DNA of 64,000 bases. Origin: Branchiostoma floridae. Taxonomy: Eukaryota > Chordata > Leptocardii > Amphioxiformes > Branchiostomatidae. Under the pieces are notes generated by a model that was given only the letters and a program-made list of their open reading frames with translations, searched no databases and was not told the origin of the DNA. This document shows, in pieces, positions 36,457 to 49,800 of this stretch; the first letter of the stretch is position 1, and the number at the start of each line of letters is the position of its first letter. The stretch lies in the NCBI RefSeq assembly GCF_000003815.2, contig NC_049986.1, positions 11,175,827 to 11,239,826 of the forward strand, in the 5' to 3' direction. A program made the translations under genes and the position numbers.

Positions 36457-39054
36457 ATGGCGGCCGGTACTGGACGTTTGGTAGGACGGTTGGCACTTGT
36501 TACAGGTGATCATAGCTGCAATAAAGTTACATGGATATCAGAAATGTTTAGTATGGAGTATGTTAAAGTGGTGGCTACAACGAGACTGAAATTTCGTGAT
36601 TTGCCTAGCTCCTCAGTTCAAAGTTTGCCCTTTAACAGCAATGCCAATAAAACCATGCAGGTCATCAATGCAGTGGTCGAATACTTCATGTACATTTAAA
36701 ACATTGAAACAAAAAGGCTCGTTTATATGGAAGGTTATCATTTACATAAAGGCTCAGCAAAACCCACTGACAACATATATTATTTGGTTGACCAAGAATA
36801 TAGATTTAGGTTTAGAATATATCAAAGACCCATGAAAAAATAAATTTAGGTTGACATTTGCATTTTGAAGTGAGATTTGAAGCATCATCTGCATCCTTCA
36901 GTCTCAGATTTGATGCTAAATTATTCATGTAGCACTTTTCAGATTAATGGTTAATGTTATGTTTTATGACTAAAACTATCCATTTCATTGCAATTAGTTC
37001 CATTACAGCATAATCCCTCATTTTGCACATTTTATGAAATGCTGTGCCATCATTCCCAAGCTGGAAGATTTTGCATATTGCTGTCAACTTAACTTCCGTC
37101 CGGAAACTGATTTTTGAAGCTACTAGTAAACGTGTGTCAACTTTTTACTAGGTGGAGGCAGTGGCATTGGGAGAGCAGTCTGTCAGGCATTGGCAGCCCA
37201 GGGGTCAAAGGTGGCAGTGGTGGACATCAATGAAGCACCAGCCAATGAGACGCTCCAGTCCCTGTCATGTGACCAAGGCTTACAACATCACAGTTTTGGC
37301 TGTGATGTGTCCTCTACCCAGTCTGTCAGTCGACTACTGACTGATGTTACCCAGAAGTTTTCCTGTGCTCCTTGTATCACTGTGAACTGTGCTGGAATCA
37401 CCAAGGATGAGTTCCTCTTGAAAATGGACAACAGAATGTTTGATCAAGTTATCAAAGTCAATCTCAAGGTAAGATCTTAGAAATTTATCAAACAGTATAA
37501 AAGGGGTAGTTTCTGCTGATATGGTCTTGTAAAAGTTTGTTTGCGGTTGTCATTGACTTTGCATAATTGAAAAACTTTTTCACTTCATGATATATTTCTG
37601 ATAGCCCAGCTGTCTGATATGGTCTTGTCAAATTATGTCGGTAAATATCAGTGACTTTTACAATTGAATACTAGTACCACCTTTTTTCCAGGGCACATTT
37701 CTGATAACCCAGGCAGTAGGCAGGGCTATGGTAGAGGGCAAAATCCAAAATGGTTCCATCATCAACATGGCCAGTATTGTTGGCAAGGTGAGGACCTTAA
37801 GTTGGACTTGTACAATTTTACTATTCTATATACCAATAAATTACCTGTATCTATGGTACAAGAGATTTACATTTTTCTTCCTCTATACTAAAAATTGTAA
37901 TCTATTCCATTTAACTAACAGGTTGGAAATCTTGGTCAATGCAACTATGCTGCCTCTAAAGCTGGAGTGGAGGGGCTCACCAGGACAAGTGCCAAGGAAC
38001 TAGCCAAGTGAGGATAATACTCTGCGTATGACCTTTGTTAAGAGTCAAAGCATGTGCATGTACTACAGGGAATTCATACATGGAAGAGGAGTTTATTGAC
38101 AGATATGCACACAAATTTGCCACTTTGTTTTTCAAAGAATTTGTCACACTCAATAACTCATAGCAAATCTATGGACATTATCATTATCAGCTGTCTTTAT
38201 GCAGTTTTGATTTCTGCCATTTTCTTGCTTTATTTATAGGTTTGGAATCAGGTGTAATGCCGTTCTGCCTGGATTTATTGAAACACCAATGACTGATGCT
38301 GTGCCACAGAAAGTTCTGGACAAGGTGAGATGAAAGAACCTCTTTGATTGGTAATATCAAATCAACAATGACTGATGCTGAATCAAATGAAGTGCTGGAT
38401 GAGGTCAGATGAAGGAGTCTATTTGATTAGTGAGATCAAACAACACCATTCAATGGCCACCTTACTATGTAAAAACATCAATTTACACATGTATATTTTC
38501 CATTTCAGTTTAGAGATGTTATACCAATGGGCAGGCTTGGCAAACCGTCAGGTAAGAAGGTCATGTTAAATGATAACATTCTTTATTTCCTTTGTCAATT
38601 TCTTTGTCAATAGATGATGCTATACAATGACTTAAAAAGGCCTGAGCAAATGAGGATTTTTTCCAGATATAGCAGATGTTTGTGTATTCCTGGCTTCTGA
38701 AGAGAGCAGTTATATAACAGGAGCAAGTATTGAAGTAACAGGTACGTTGTCTTAACATAATCACCTTATGTAGAAACAAGAATAAATTTGTGAATCTGAA
38801 ATATGCAAAACCAAGGACGTTATATTATATGTGATATAACGTCCTTGGCAAAACCAATGACCTACATCTCTGGCAACCTAACAGGAAAAAGTGCAACTGA
38901 TTTTTTGCTTGTGTATGCCTAATCATGATGACTACTGTCATATTTTAAGGTCCAATATTAAGTCAGATATTGTTCTTGATTCAAGCATGAGCTGTGGTAT
39001 AGATAATAAATAACAGATGGTTTTGTTATTCCCTTAGGTGGCCTGAACATATAA
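36457..39054 (+). CDS. HSD17B8: 17-beta-hydroxysteroid dehydrogenase 8-type short-chain dehydrogenase
   Basis: Eight exons: 36457-36505, 37152-37468, 37692-37787, 37922-38007, 38240-38324, 38509-38551, 38667-38741 and 39038-39054. They total 768 nt (255 aa), all GT-AG and in phase. The cofactor motif TGGGSGIG (residues 16-23), NCAG (95-98) and the catalytic triad Ser150, Tyr163 and Lys167 (NYAASK) are intact. The C-terminus has [10 protein letters not shown] and [14 protein letters not shown]. These, with the length, match HSD17B8 better than bacterial FabG or CBR4. In vertebrates it oxidises estradiol, and it is also the alpha subunit, with CBR4, of the mitochondrial 3-ketoacyl-ACP reductase; either role is possible here. 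It is convergent with DNTTIP2. The last exon codes for only five residues and the stop. Confidence 0.93.
38812..38847. mobile_element. Micro-palindrome, 36 bp, with 7-bp target duplication
   Basis: The 14-bp stems CAAGGACGTTATAT/ATATAACGTCCTTG surround TATATGTG. GCAAAAC lies on both sides (38805-38811, 38848-38854). It is in HSD17B8 intron 7 and is the closest relative of the copy at 16282. Confidence 0.75.
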
Positions 39055-39408
39055 CAACCTGCTATGAGGACTATGCAGACAGCTCAGGGATCAATTTAGA
39101 GTCATTTCTATCTTAAAAAAACTGTTTGGTTTTCAACCAGTTTTGTACAAAATTTGATAGACAAAGGTTTCATCTTGTAAGATTAATGTAAGTGGGATGG
39201 AAGGGAAGAATACTTTAAGGAAAAAAAATGAGCGTAATTGTGAGGAATTAAAAATTTTAAGCTACATAAAATCCTGGTTGCTTTGGTCAAATGATGACCT
39301 TGATTTCATATTCATAAAAATCTATTGAGAGTGCCTCTCCATTCTTGATAATAACTCAAGATTTTGCTACCATTATGACTACCATATATATATATATGCA
39401 TACACAGG

Positions 39409-39435
39409 CTTATATAAGAGTCACTCTTATATAAG
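39409..39435. repeat. Short hairpin downstream of HSD17B8
   Basis: CTTATATAAGAG and CTCTTATATAAG surround TCA, giving a perfect 12-bp stem. It lies in the convergent 3' region and has no flanking direct repeat. Confidence 0.6.
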
Positions 39436-39497
39436 GTTGACCCATATAATACTTATGTAAGTCAAGATTACATATCTCAAGATATTAATAGCCATAC

Positions 39498-39503
39498 TTT
39501 ATT
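39498..39503 (-). terminator. Candidate DNTTIP2 poly(A) signal
   Basis: An AATAAA on the minus strand lies about 1.36 kb after the DNTTIP2 stop. If used, this 3' UTR would overlap that of HSD17B8. Confidence 0.3.
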
Positions 39504-39618
39504 GTACAGTTCTTTGCAAACCAGTTATACAGTAAAGCAACTTTATGTACAAAACAACAAACTCAAAATGAGTGTGGAACTGAAAATAATTGGAACTACA
39601 GGAGTAAAATATAAGGCA

Positions 39619-39624
39619 AATAAA
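39619..39624 (+). terminator. Candidate HSD17B8 poly(A) signal
   Basis: An AATAAA lies about 0.56 kb after the HSD17B8 stop codon on the plus strand. The real cleavage site is not determined. Confidence 0.35.
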
Positions 39625-40299
39625 CTTGTGATCAAATCATGATAAAGTGACTCAAGTAACCAATGTTGATCCATGGTTTTGTATAAACTAAGTGTTAATA
39701 TAGTGGCTTTGTAAGTAGTGTGGTTAATGTGCAGAGCTCCAGATAATGATCAATCCTCTGTAGAAGGGTAAATACCAATTCCTTGCAATCCTGGCACGCC
39801 CATGCATCTATCATTCTTTTCTTCTTTTAAAAGTCTTTCCACACATACCACATCATTGCACAATAACAGGTGTAAAACTGGAAAATACAATCCATGTGTA
39901 ATAATATGCTTTAATAATCTGATGGCACAGGCAGAAATATTGGTACATGTACATGTACATCTATGTTACTGTTTTTTCATGGGTTCCTTTCAAGCATCCT
40001 TTATGTGTACGCATATCTATATACATCTTCACAGCTATTTTGTACCCACTGCACTTCATCCATGACCTGACAAAAACACCTTTGCACAAAGAGCAGCAAC
40101 AACATACAGCAGCACACTAAGCCCTGCCTATTTATCTCTAATCCGCTGGTCGTGCATTGCAAGAGAACTCCATAGGAATAAATACTCATCCATACAAAGT
40201 TATAGCATAGAAAATATCAATTGCATTGATAATCTGCTTATCCTTTAGTGCTATATACGTAACATATCAAACTTTGACAAAGACCTTAAAGGTTGTATA

Positions 40300-40508
40300 T
40301 ACTATAAATGCAATTAAGTTCGCGGGGATTTAATTTCGCAGTAGCGGGGAAAATGACTTCGCGTGGTTTTAATTTCGCGGTAACACCATAGACTGCAGTC
40401 TAATACCATTATAAAAAAATGTTTGCGGTGGTTTTAAATTCGCGGTGAAGTGGTCACCGCAAAAACCATGAACATTAATCCACCGCGAACATTTCTGCAT
40501 TTACAGTA
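40300..40508. repeat. MITE with TACTRTAAATGCA ends and TTCGCGG blocks
   Basis: The left end TACTATAAATGCAATTAAG and the right-end complement TACTGTAAATGCAGAAATG are terminal inverted repeats. Repeated TTAATTTCGCGG/CCGCGAA blocks fill the 209-bp interior. It lies 3' of DNTTIP2, probably inside its 3' UTR. Confidence 0.75.
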
Positions 40509-40867
40509 CATCCTCAAACATATATAAGCCCACTGCTAATCAGGACAAAGCTGCGCTGTCCTTGTAGTTCAGTCATTCTTGGATGATGCAAATGACCATC
40601 ATCACTTCACAAAGTAACATAGGTACTCGACATACATTTGTACTACAAAATGGACAACTTTTATATTTACAAGGTGATGAACATTTTCTTTTGTTCAGTC
40701 AAGAGTTACAGTCCTCTGCAGCTCAGTGAATGAGGCTACACATCCCTTATAAAGGTGGTAATATGGCCCACATTGGAGCAACCTATTTCCAGATTGGTTG
40801 AAACCATTCAGAACCATTCAGCCTGCTTTTACTAGATCAACACCTGTGAAGGCCAGACATGTCCTCA

Positions 40868-43800
40868 TCACTTCTGTTTCTTCAGTCTCTTCATGTGTCG
40901 ACTCGCTCCTGATGGGCGTTTCTTCCTCAGCTTCTCCTGAACATCGGAGTACTTCTTCTTGTTATACCTAAAAGATAAAGGGAAATTGCTTCATGTCCAG
41001 GTACTTCCAGCCTGCTACCTTAATGGGAGGGATTACCAAATAGACTTTCCTATGCCATACATGGTTAAGACATGCAAATACAATCACTTCAAAACACAGT
41101 TATTTACCTACATTTCAAATTTTAACCCCCACTGCAAAGCTGGCAGGTCTGAATTGGTTCAAAACGCTACAGGTCATCTCCGGAATTTCAATGAGCTACA
41201 GCTAAAAGAATGAAATAACACCAGGATTTCACCCCCTATTTCAATGGGTCAGTCCAGCCAGTGACCTCCAATTCAGAGGTCACCTACAGGTCTAACATGA
41301 CACAAAAGTCACAGCAAGGAGCTTTTACCTGATATAAAAGCTCCTTGGTCACAGGTTGTTTGTTTTTTTGCAAACTTTTAGAATAGACATGCTTCTGTCA
41401 TGCGTAACAGAAAACTCAACCTTTTTCATTTAAAAAATTGCCCAGGAAAATATATTTGATTTAATGTTCGGGCTAAGTGTGCCCTAAACTGCATAACTCC
41501 AATTTTTGCCCCTTCCCCAAAGTCCCTCTTTTCAACCTCCTTGCTGTTATTAAGTGATGGCAAAGAAAATATGGATGCATGTCCTGTTTCTTCATGTCTC
41601 GTGTTTGGCCACAAGACATGAAGAAAAAGGTACGAAATGGGAAGCCTGATAAAAATGCCTAAAAACACGTCAGAACAGCTTAGAGAGTAGCATTTGGGTA
41701 TACCACAAGATGCCAGTGTCATTTTATTTTGCCAGCTCCAAAATTAGAGAATCTTGAAATTCTTTGGGATCATAGGTGCTTTGTCACATAAATACAGGTA
41801 GTATTGAAGTGAATCCAAAACTGTCAATTTTACCTGCAGTTTTAACCCCAGCTAATAGGAGGCGCTGGTGAAATGGGTCCTCTTAGGTAGGCACAAACAC
41901 TCATCATCATGGCTGCCTTAGGGTAATTATTTACACCTGTCAATTCCATCCAATGCTAATCAGGTGTTTAGTACTTTATGGAAAGACCCAAATCAAATGT
42001 TATAATTATCTTTATATAAATAAATCCTCATATGTTGTAAGTTGGGACCAGATGTCAACATTAGATTTTAGGATCAGAATAGTAACACACTTATACTAGC
42101 ATCACATATTTTGTCTGATGCAATAAAGTGAACCCTCTATCATGGCCACAAGAGAGACTTTCTTTCGGACCCACCAATCGCCTAGTTTCTCTCAGCTTTT
42201 AGGTACATAAATGAATATTTAGTCATCGCAATGAGCAAAAGTGTTCATTAATACCGGGTTATTTGCAATAAGAAAGTTCTCAGACTAGAGGTAACTATTT
42301 TTGTTGCTTTCAACATACTTACTTTCTGAACTCGGCATCTGCCAGTAGTTCATCCACAATGGTAGCCTTCCTGTCCTTCTTTGGGACCCGTGAACGGTAG
42401 AAGTCAGCGGGGCTGTCCTCCACTGTACCCATCTACATGTATGTGTGTAGCAATACATTAGCAACATTCAGAGAGCCTACTTAGATATGTACACACTTGC
42501 AGAGTACACAATATAAGACAAATGAAAAATTTTCAGCTAAATTCTAAATAAATTTTTGTGTCAAAATATTTTGGATCCAAATTAATTTTCTCAGAAGGCC
42601 ACGCTAATAATCACAATTTTATTTTTCAGAAAACTGAACTTTTAATTTTAATTCTATTTAAAAAATTTTAAATGTCCTTGTTGTTCAGATCTTTACTTTA
42701 CTATGCTATACTAACATTAATTATTGAAAGTAATACGTACCTGGAAGTACTTAGGGTATGCCTCTCTGTCATTTTTCTTGTAGAATCTTTTGGGGTCCAA
42801 AACCTTTCGCATCTTCAACACATCCAGGTCATTCTTAGTTTCAGCTGTCAGCTCAGGAGCCTTCATGTCAAACCATTTCCTGCCTGTCGATGCTTCGCGT
42901 TCCTCCTGTAATCATGCACACAAACATATTATGTTAATGTTCACAGAAGGTAAACATCGTTTTTGCCCTGTTTCTTCTCCAAACAAATAAGGTCCAGGAC
43001 CAGGCAGCTGTTACCATGGTTACCGGTAAAGTAGCAGGCACCCTATGGTATTTGGTTACATAATGTAAAAAATGGCTTGATACAGAGCTAGAGGGGCTCA
43101 GGTCACTAAATTTAGAAATGTGTTGGAATAAGAATAAACATAACAGTTGCCATTGTTAGACTACAACATGTGAAGGTGAACATTATGTATTTGCTGTTAC
43201 CTTTCTAGTTACATTATGTATTATGCTAAAATATAACAAATTCATGCACCTATCCAATTCTTAAAGGTCATCCCCTATATGTGTAGCATATAAAATTTTA
43301 GAAATTATAAAAGTATAAAGAAAATTCCTTGGGGGAAAACTATTCAGCCATGGTACAGGAAATATAACCTGTAACTTAGCTGTGACATATACAATACAGT
43401 TCCATGTAAGTCATGCTACAATGCTAAAGTACAAGGCACCTTTCTTTTCTTCTTCAGCTGCTTGACAGTTTCCTTGTAAGGAGGCACGCTGTGCTTCTGC
43501 TCAAAGTCTGGAGTCACCACACTCTTTTTCATTATCTGGAAGAAACAACAAGAATTAAGTCTTCTTTCCAAAAAGTTTAACCATGTTTCCGTCTACTTTT
43601 GATCACCATCTTTCACGAATACTTTATATCTTTTTAGTACCACACCAATTTTATTTGTTGCTTCTCAAATTCTGCTGTCCTATTTTTTCCACTTTGAGGA
43701 AGGAAAGAAAAATTTACTGCCTCTCCTGACTTCCAAATAAACGATGGGCCTCAAATTTCTGTGCCTGTACATGTTAATATTGGATGGTAGGTATATTATT

Positions 43801-46800
43801 TTTTTCACAATTAGAGTTTTGCTTATTAGGAACCACCATAAATATTGATTTGTTGCGTAAAATGTACCAAGGAAATCTGAAAACTTATTATTTGTTAAAT
43901 CTGTTGTTATCTATGTTGTGTACATGTATCTTGATCAAGCCCCTCGATCTCTACACCCCAGACTTTTTCAACAACAACAAAATTTCTGCCTGCCAGTCCA
44001 ATGTTTTTCTGAAAGAATTCAAGAAGGGACAAATTAAATTGGTGTGGCCTAGAATTGAGAAAAAATTATCTGCAATCAAGCAGTACAGATACATGTTACA
44101 TAGTGCAGAGTAAATAATTATAAATGGCAGGGCTATTTGTCCTAGTAGTCTAGTTATTGGCCTAACAGACTGATTACATGTACTTAGTTAATGGAGTATG
44201 CTTCTCACTTTGCCATATATAGATTTAAAAAAATAAAATGACCTATAAATTGTCCTACAACAACCATCTGCCAATCATTTTGCATAGTTTCTAACTCTAA
44301 CCATTTCCAGCTTATATCTGAGCACAAGATCTCAGGGATTCCTGAAATGGGTGTCTGATTCATCAAGACATTCACAATGAGTTATAATGGAGGGCCATTT
44401 GTTCAATTCTTCACAAACAATGGGATGTAATACTGGGAGAAGGATCTCAGTATGATGGTCACCGTAACTGTAAACTGGTTATTAGATCTATGAGTATGGA
44501 AAACAATGGGGATATCAGATCCTGTTTGGCTGTTTTCCAAACTTTGAATGTTTTTTCTTCCTTCTAGTACTCTGTAGTAAACAACATGACATTTGGTCAA
44601 TGACCTCGCTTCAACACTGATTGATTGGTACAAACCAGTCCAACAACTGTACAGTTGACTGGATCCCGCCACTCTCAAATTACAACACACCTTTTTCTTC
44701 TTTGGTGATCCTAATTTTTTAACAAGTGTACAATGTGGTTTAAGTTAAGTGTAAATGCACTTGAATATTGAGTCTTTTATCAAGTCCATTCTGACATTGA
44801 CAGCACTGAGGTTACTGAGTGAGAAAATTGATATAAAAATCTTACAAAATGTCAAAGTTAGTTCTTTAATGAAGCCTTTTGATTTTAGCAAATCCACCTC
44901 ATCAAAAGAATCTCAGACCAAAAACACCAAATCCTACAGCTGTTTATATGTTACCAAGCCAGGTACTGAACCTTTGCTCCACACAATTGCGGTATGCCAC
45001 ACTTTTATGTACATGTGAAATTATTTGAAAATTTTAGTGTCCCAAAATCCATGATCCAAGCGCTACAATAGTGCAGGGATACGAGGATTGAAAATATAAT
45101 TCTCCATGCAGAGGTTCTATTTGAGGGTTTTTTTCAGGTCTACATTTTTTCGTCTGCCTTAGCCCAAGCAGAGTATTTGGGTGGGAGGGTATAAGGTGGG
45201 GCTTATATAGTCACTGTTTTGTATCTGCCCTGGAGGGAGGCAGATGAAAAAAAACGTGGAGAATAGAAAATACTGCATATTAACACAGAATTATCTGATG
45301 TTTTTATCAGCAGGTCTTTGGTACTTTACAATGGTAAGGGCAGTGATAGTGAACACACTTTATCTTTGCAAGGGCCACAGACAATTTTGTATCAATACAG
45401 AATCGATACAAAATGGATACAGAACAGCAGGTAAGTTAGTTATGCTGTCCTAGATACATGTATCTGTAGGACAGATCTTTCTCGAAAATAGGAACAAATC
45501 CAGCAAACATGTACATACATGACTCTACATTGTACAATAGGGTCTGTAATTCAAGAAACATATTTGAAACCATCATCCAGGTTGCACCAACCATGGCACA
45601 GACTAATCATTACATATATGACCCTTTCCATGTTTCACTGAAGTCTAAACTGCTCCAATGCTGCTCTCTTTCTTTCTTTCCTAATCATAGACAGTTCTGA
45701 TGTTATATTCTGATGTTTATCAAGACATGATCACACAGAAACTATAACCCAGAATGGTCTGTGTAAAAATCATCAAAGATGCACAAAGTACAGATAAAAA
45801 TATGTAGCCATGTATTTCTAATCTGAGTGAAAAACAACAACTGCAGACCACTTGGCATATTAAAATTTCAAACATCTTCCAGTAGATCTTGAACCCTGTC
45901 TATATCGTGACTTTTGCTGTAAATACAGCATGTCTGTTGACCAGATGAGCAAATAGCAGTGGAAACTGGAAAGCTAAGTATAGTGTTAAGTTAACACTGC
46001 AATGAAGCATCCACAAAGTTGTTTGTATGCAGACGTGCAACTCCTGCGTGCCCCCAGGGTGTAGAATGCTGCAATTTACGCAGGAACGACCCTTCAGATA
46101 AGCCCTTTTAACCTGTGTGCATAACTGTCATTATTACTAGTAGCAGGGTGGGGCAGACATTCATCACAAAAAGATATTGTTCAATCCTGCTTTTAGTAGT
46201 GTCAACCAATAAACCTAGAAAATGCAGCATACTTATCATAATGGCTGAATAACCCGATGGTAATGATAAAAAATGACTGGGTTATAATCAGGAATTTGAC
46301 ACAACCTTGAACCTGAGATTTAACAAGGCTATGCTGTATTGCATCTACATGACATTTGTACATGTCAAATTGTTACTTTGAAGCATTGTTACTGTTAATC
46401 AACATGAAAGAACTGTGATGAAGACATCTTGTAAAATGTCTGTAAACCTGAAATGTCAGGGTTAATTTGATCAGTCCTGCTGAAACAAAGACCATAACAG
46501 GATACCCAGCACACATGCACATTTAGTGTAGTTGTGGGGGACTAAATTTCAGACATGTTTTGCTCTTGGTTTCAAAAGGAAATATGGCACACTGACATCT
46601 ATGATCAAGGATATACAGACACATCATCCAATTCCAAATCATGACCTTACTGCACTGGAAAGGCGTATCTGAAAATGCAAAATAAACTTCTAAAACATAA
46701 AATAGCTAACTATAAAGGTGTCAATTTTTTAAAAATTCAGACAATGTGCTGTACATTTTATACATTGACTGATATAGTTGCCACAGTGATACTAAGTCCA

Positions 46801-49800
46801 TGATGATGAAACAGAAAACTATCTAGCCAGCCAGAAGACACAAGAATGAAGCACAGCCAGCCATCCTACAATACCATCATCATAAGTCTTGTCCACACAT
46901 TGTGGAGAACCAGATGTTGAACAGGATCATAACTCAAATGACAGTCCTGAACAACTATGATCTGGATCATGAACAACTATGATCTGGATCATGGTTCCTT
47001 TAGAGGACAACTTATCATTTACTCTCATGTTAAATCCAACTATTTGCATCATATGCACAACTGCTTCAGCAGAGGAATGTGGCAGTGCACAGTAAACAAT
47101 ATCAAGAGGTCAAGGGTCACTTCAGCTGTGCTTCAGTTCCAAAGGACAAAAACAGAAACACACACGGTAAACGTGATAGGATGTATATGTCCTCAGTAAT
47201 ACATGTAGCCTCTTGATGCAGTAATTAATTTTGCTTATGCTTCTCTGACAAATAAATTCCCAATTTCTTGTTTTCATTTTCATGCTATTTTGGGGCAACT
47301 AAGCAAAATGTACTCTACTGTAAAGCTACTGCTTGCATAAAAGCTGTTTAATTAAAATCATTAGCCCTGTTTCACTAGTTTACTAACTGGTAATAAGTAA
47401 ACAATAAAAACAAAGGTGAACACTAAGCCTATTGTGCTGTTTCAGTTAGCCTTGAAAATAATTTGTCATGGCCTTTGGCCATGTATGTATTGTTCCCAGC
47501 AACATCAGTCAGTCACATGATTGTGCAGGGGTGATTGTTTATCCAACCGAACATTCAACATGTGCATTTGATAACATGTCATGTTTATAAAAATATACAA
47601 GTCAGTATCTTTTTGGCAACTAAAATTCCCACAATAACCAGGATCCAGGTTCTAGTTTGTGGAAACATTCTATTGTTCTTTTCTGATTTGAGCAAAAAAA
47701 GTACAAATGTATTATTCTGGTTAGATGTAATATGATGTATCCTATCCCAAAACACGAATATTCTAGGACCCACAATTTAGGAAAGCCCTCGCCTTCTTAG
47801 GTTTTTCAATGTATTCATGTATCAAATGCTCAACATTCATTGTTTGAAATGTCTGACAGCTAAATGGCTATACTGTGGTACAAAATGTTGTTTTTCTATT
47901 TTAAAGCCCACTCTAGTCTATTATATATAGTATTAATTGAAATGCTTTTCCTGAAAAATCTGGGAACCAAGAAATCATTTAAGTGAGGCCTAAAACACTC
48001 TTGGGCAAAAAAGGCAGTCACAACGATTATGGAAGATAAAGGATGTTAAGTGCAGATGGTGTACACAGATCACAAAATGTAATAATTAGTGTTACATATA
48101 CAAACATGGGTGTGTATGGATAGTGTCTTCCACTGTAGAACATGCGGTTTGTTGACAATCAACCCTTCTGCCTTCGCATGTTATAGCTCACCTTACCAGT
48201 CACCTGTCCAAGTACATGTACACAGCTGTGTCCGATCACAACATTGTGGACAAATTAGTTGTTCCTTTTGTTGAAAACTGTTTTCTAGCTGTAGCCTGTA
48301 TCCCATTTACTGTTCTTGACAAGCACTATTGTTTCTTTGACAAAAATATGACATCAATCAAGGTATGGAACAACTTAGTATTTTACCTAATAATAGGTAA
48401 TTCATTTCCAAATCATGTATTTGCTTGAATTTTGTATTCATCAGCAACAGCATTAGACATATTCCTGAGGGGTTAAATTCCATTGACAGCTCTCCACTCT
48501 AGCTGCATTTTCCCTTTGGAGTATCTAACAAACAGCAGTACAGGTGTTGAAGTATGTATTTGGGGAGTAAATGTACGTTGTAAGTGTATTTGTTGTTGTC
48601 TGCATTCCCACGGTGCAATTCAGCCAACTAAGCATATCATGTTGACTGCCATACTGTTATGTTTGAAACTTTGAATAAAACCAAATAATCATCATCATCA
48701 TGATATTTGGTATGTTGGTCAGTGCTGAAAGTGAAAAAAAATTATATCATGGGGCCCCTGACATGCAGTTATGATATCTTGTGTACTGGACATGTTTTCC
48801 CAAGGCAGCTCTTGGGCTTGCACAGACGTGGTAAATGTTTTTGGCCCCTAGCAGCTTCTTTGGAACTGCAGGGCAAATTTGGACATTTTGATGGAGGAAA
48901 ATTTTCAAAATAGGTCACAGATTATAGACTTTATATTTGTAGGTATTGGCAGTATGATGTACATATTTATGCTAATCATGCAGATGAGTGCCTCATTTGC
49001 ATAAATTGCTACAATGACCTTCTTTGCTAGGATAACACTATACTTATTCACTGTTCTTGTGTAAGGGGTTATCTACAGTATATAAAAGTGATACACAGTG
49101 ACATTCTGGTTGCAATCTCCAGTTTTGGACTCTCAAAGTATCAACTTGATATGTATGCAAATGATTTCACTATCGGAGACAAACCTCCTGTCACAAAGGC
49201 AGCATATTCCTACATCATGAACATTACATATTTTCATGGAGTACGTAGGACATACATTTAACTTCATACCCCCCCAATTTTAACATCACTTTTTCTTATC
49301 AAAATTTTGTAGCTGGATAGAATTTGTCACAATGGTTACAAATAAATTCAAATTGTGGCTATAGCATGCTACCTTCAACCATTACGTCATTTTGGAAAAT
49401 ATTTTCCACAGACTTTTTTTTCAAATGCCTAGAGGCTTGAACCTTGAACGTGGACATCTTTTTGGATGCCATCACGGGTCACAATGGATCCTTAAAATTG
49501 GCTTAAAATTCAATCAACTGTGAAAAATTACCATTAACACATTCAAGTTAATCATATACAGGTGGTATCAAGATCTTAAGCTCAATTAGTATCACACACC
49601 AAAAAGGTTTTATTCTGGCATGCACCAAGGAGATTCTATTTAGGCAAACACCAATTAATACTACCTCTTCATCCTGTCTATCCTTCATCAGGATGTTTGT
49701 CATGGTGGTGGTTTCTGCTGTCGGGTGTCGGTTGTCCAGGTTCAGGTACGTCTCCCCGACATCAATGCCAGGGTCAAGTTCAGAAGACAGCTGAATCCTG

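Noticed and set aside
43784-44113. 109-codon plus-strand frame in DNTTIP2 intron 2
   Set aside because: It is Lys/Leu/Ile-rich from AT-rich sequence, with no domain and no conserved splice context.
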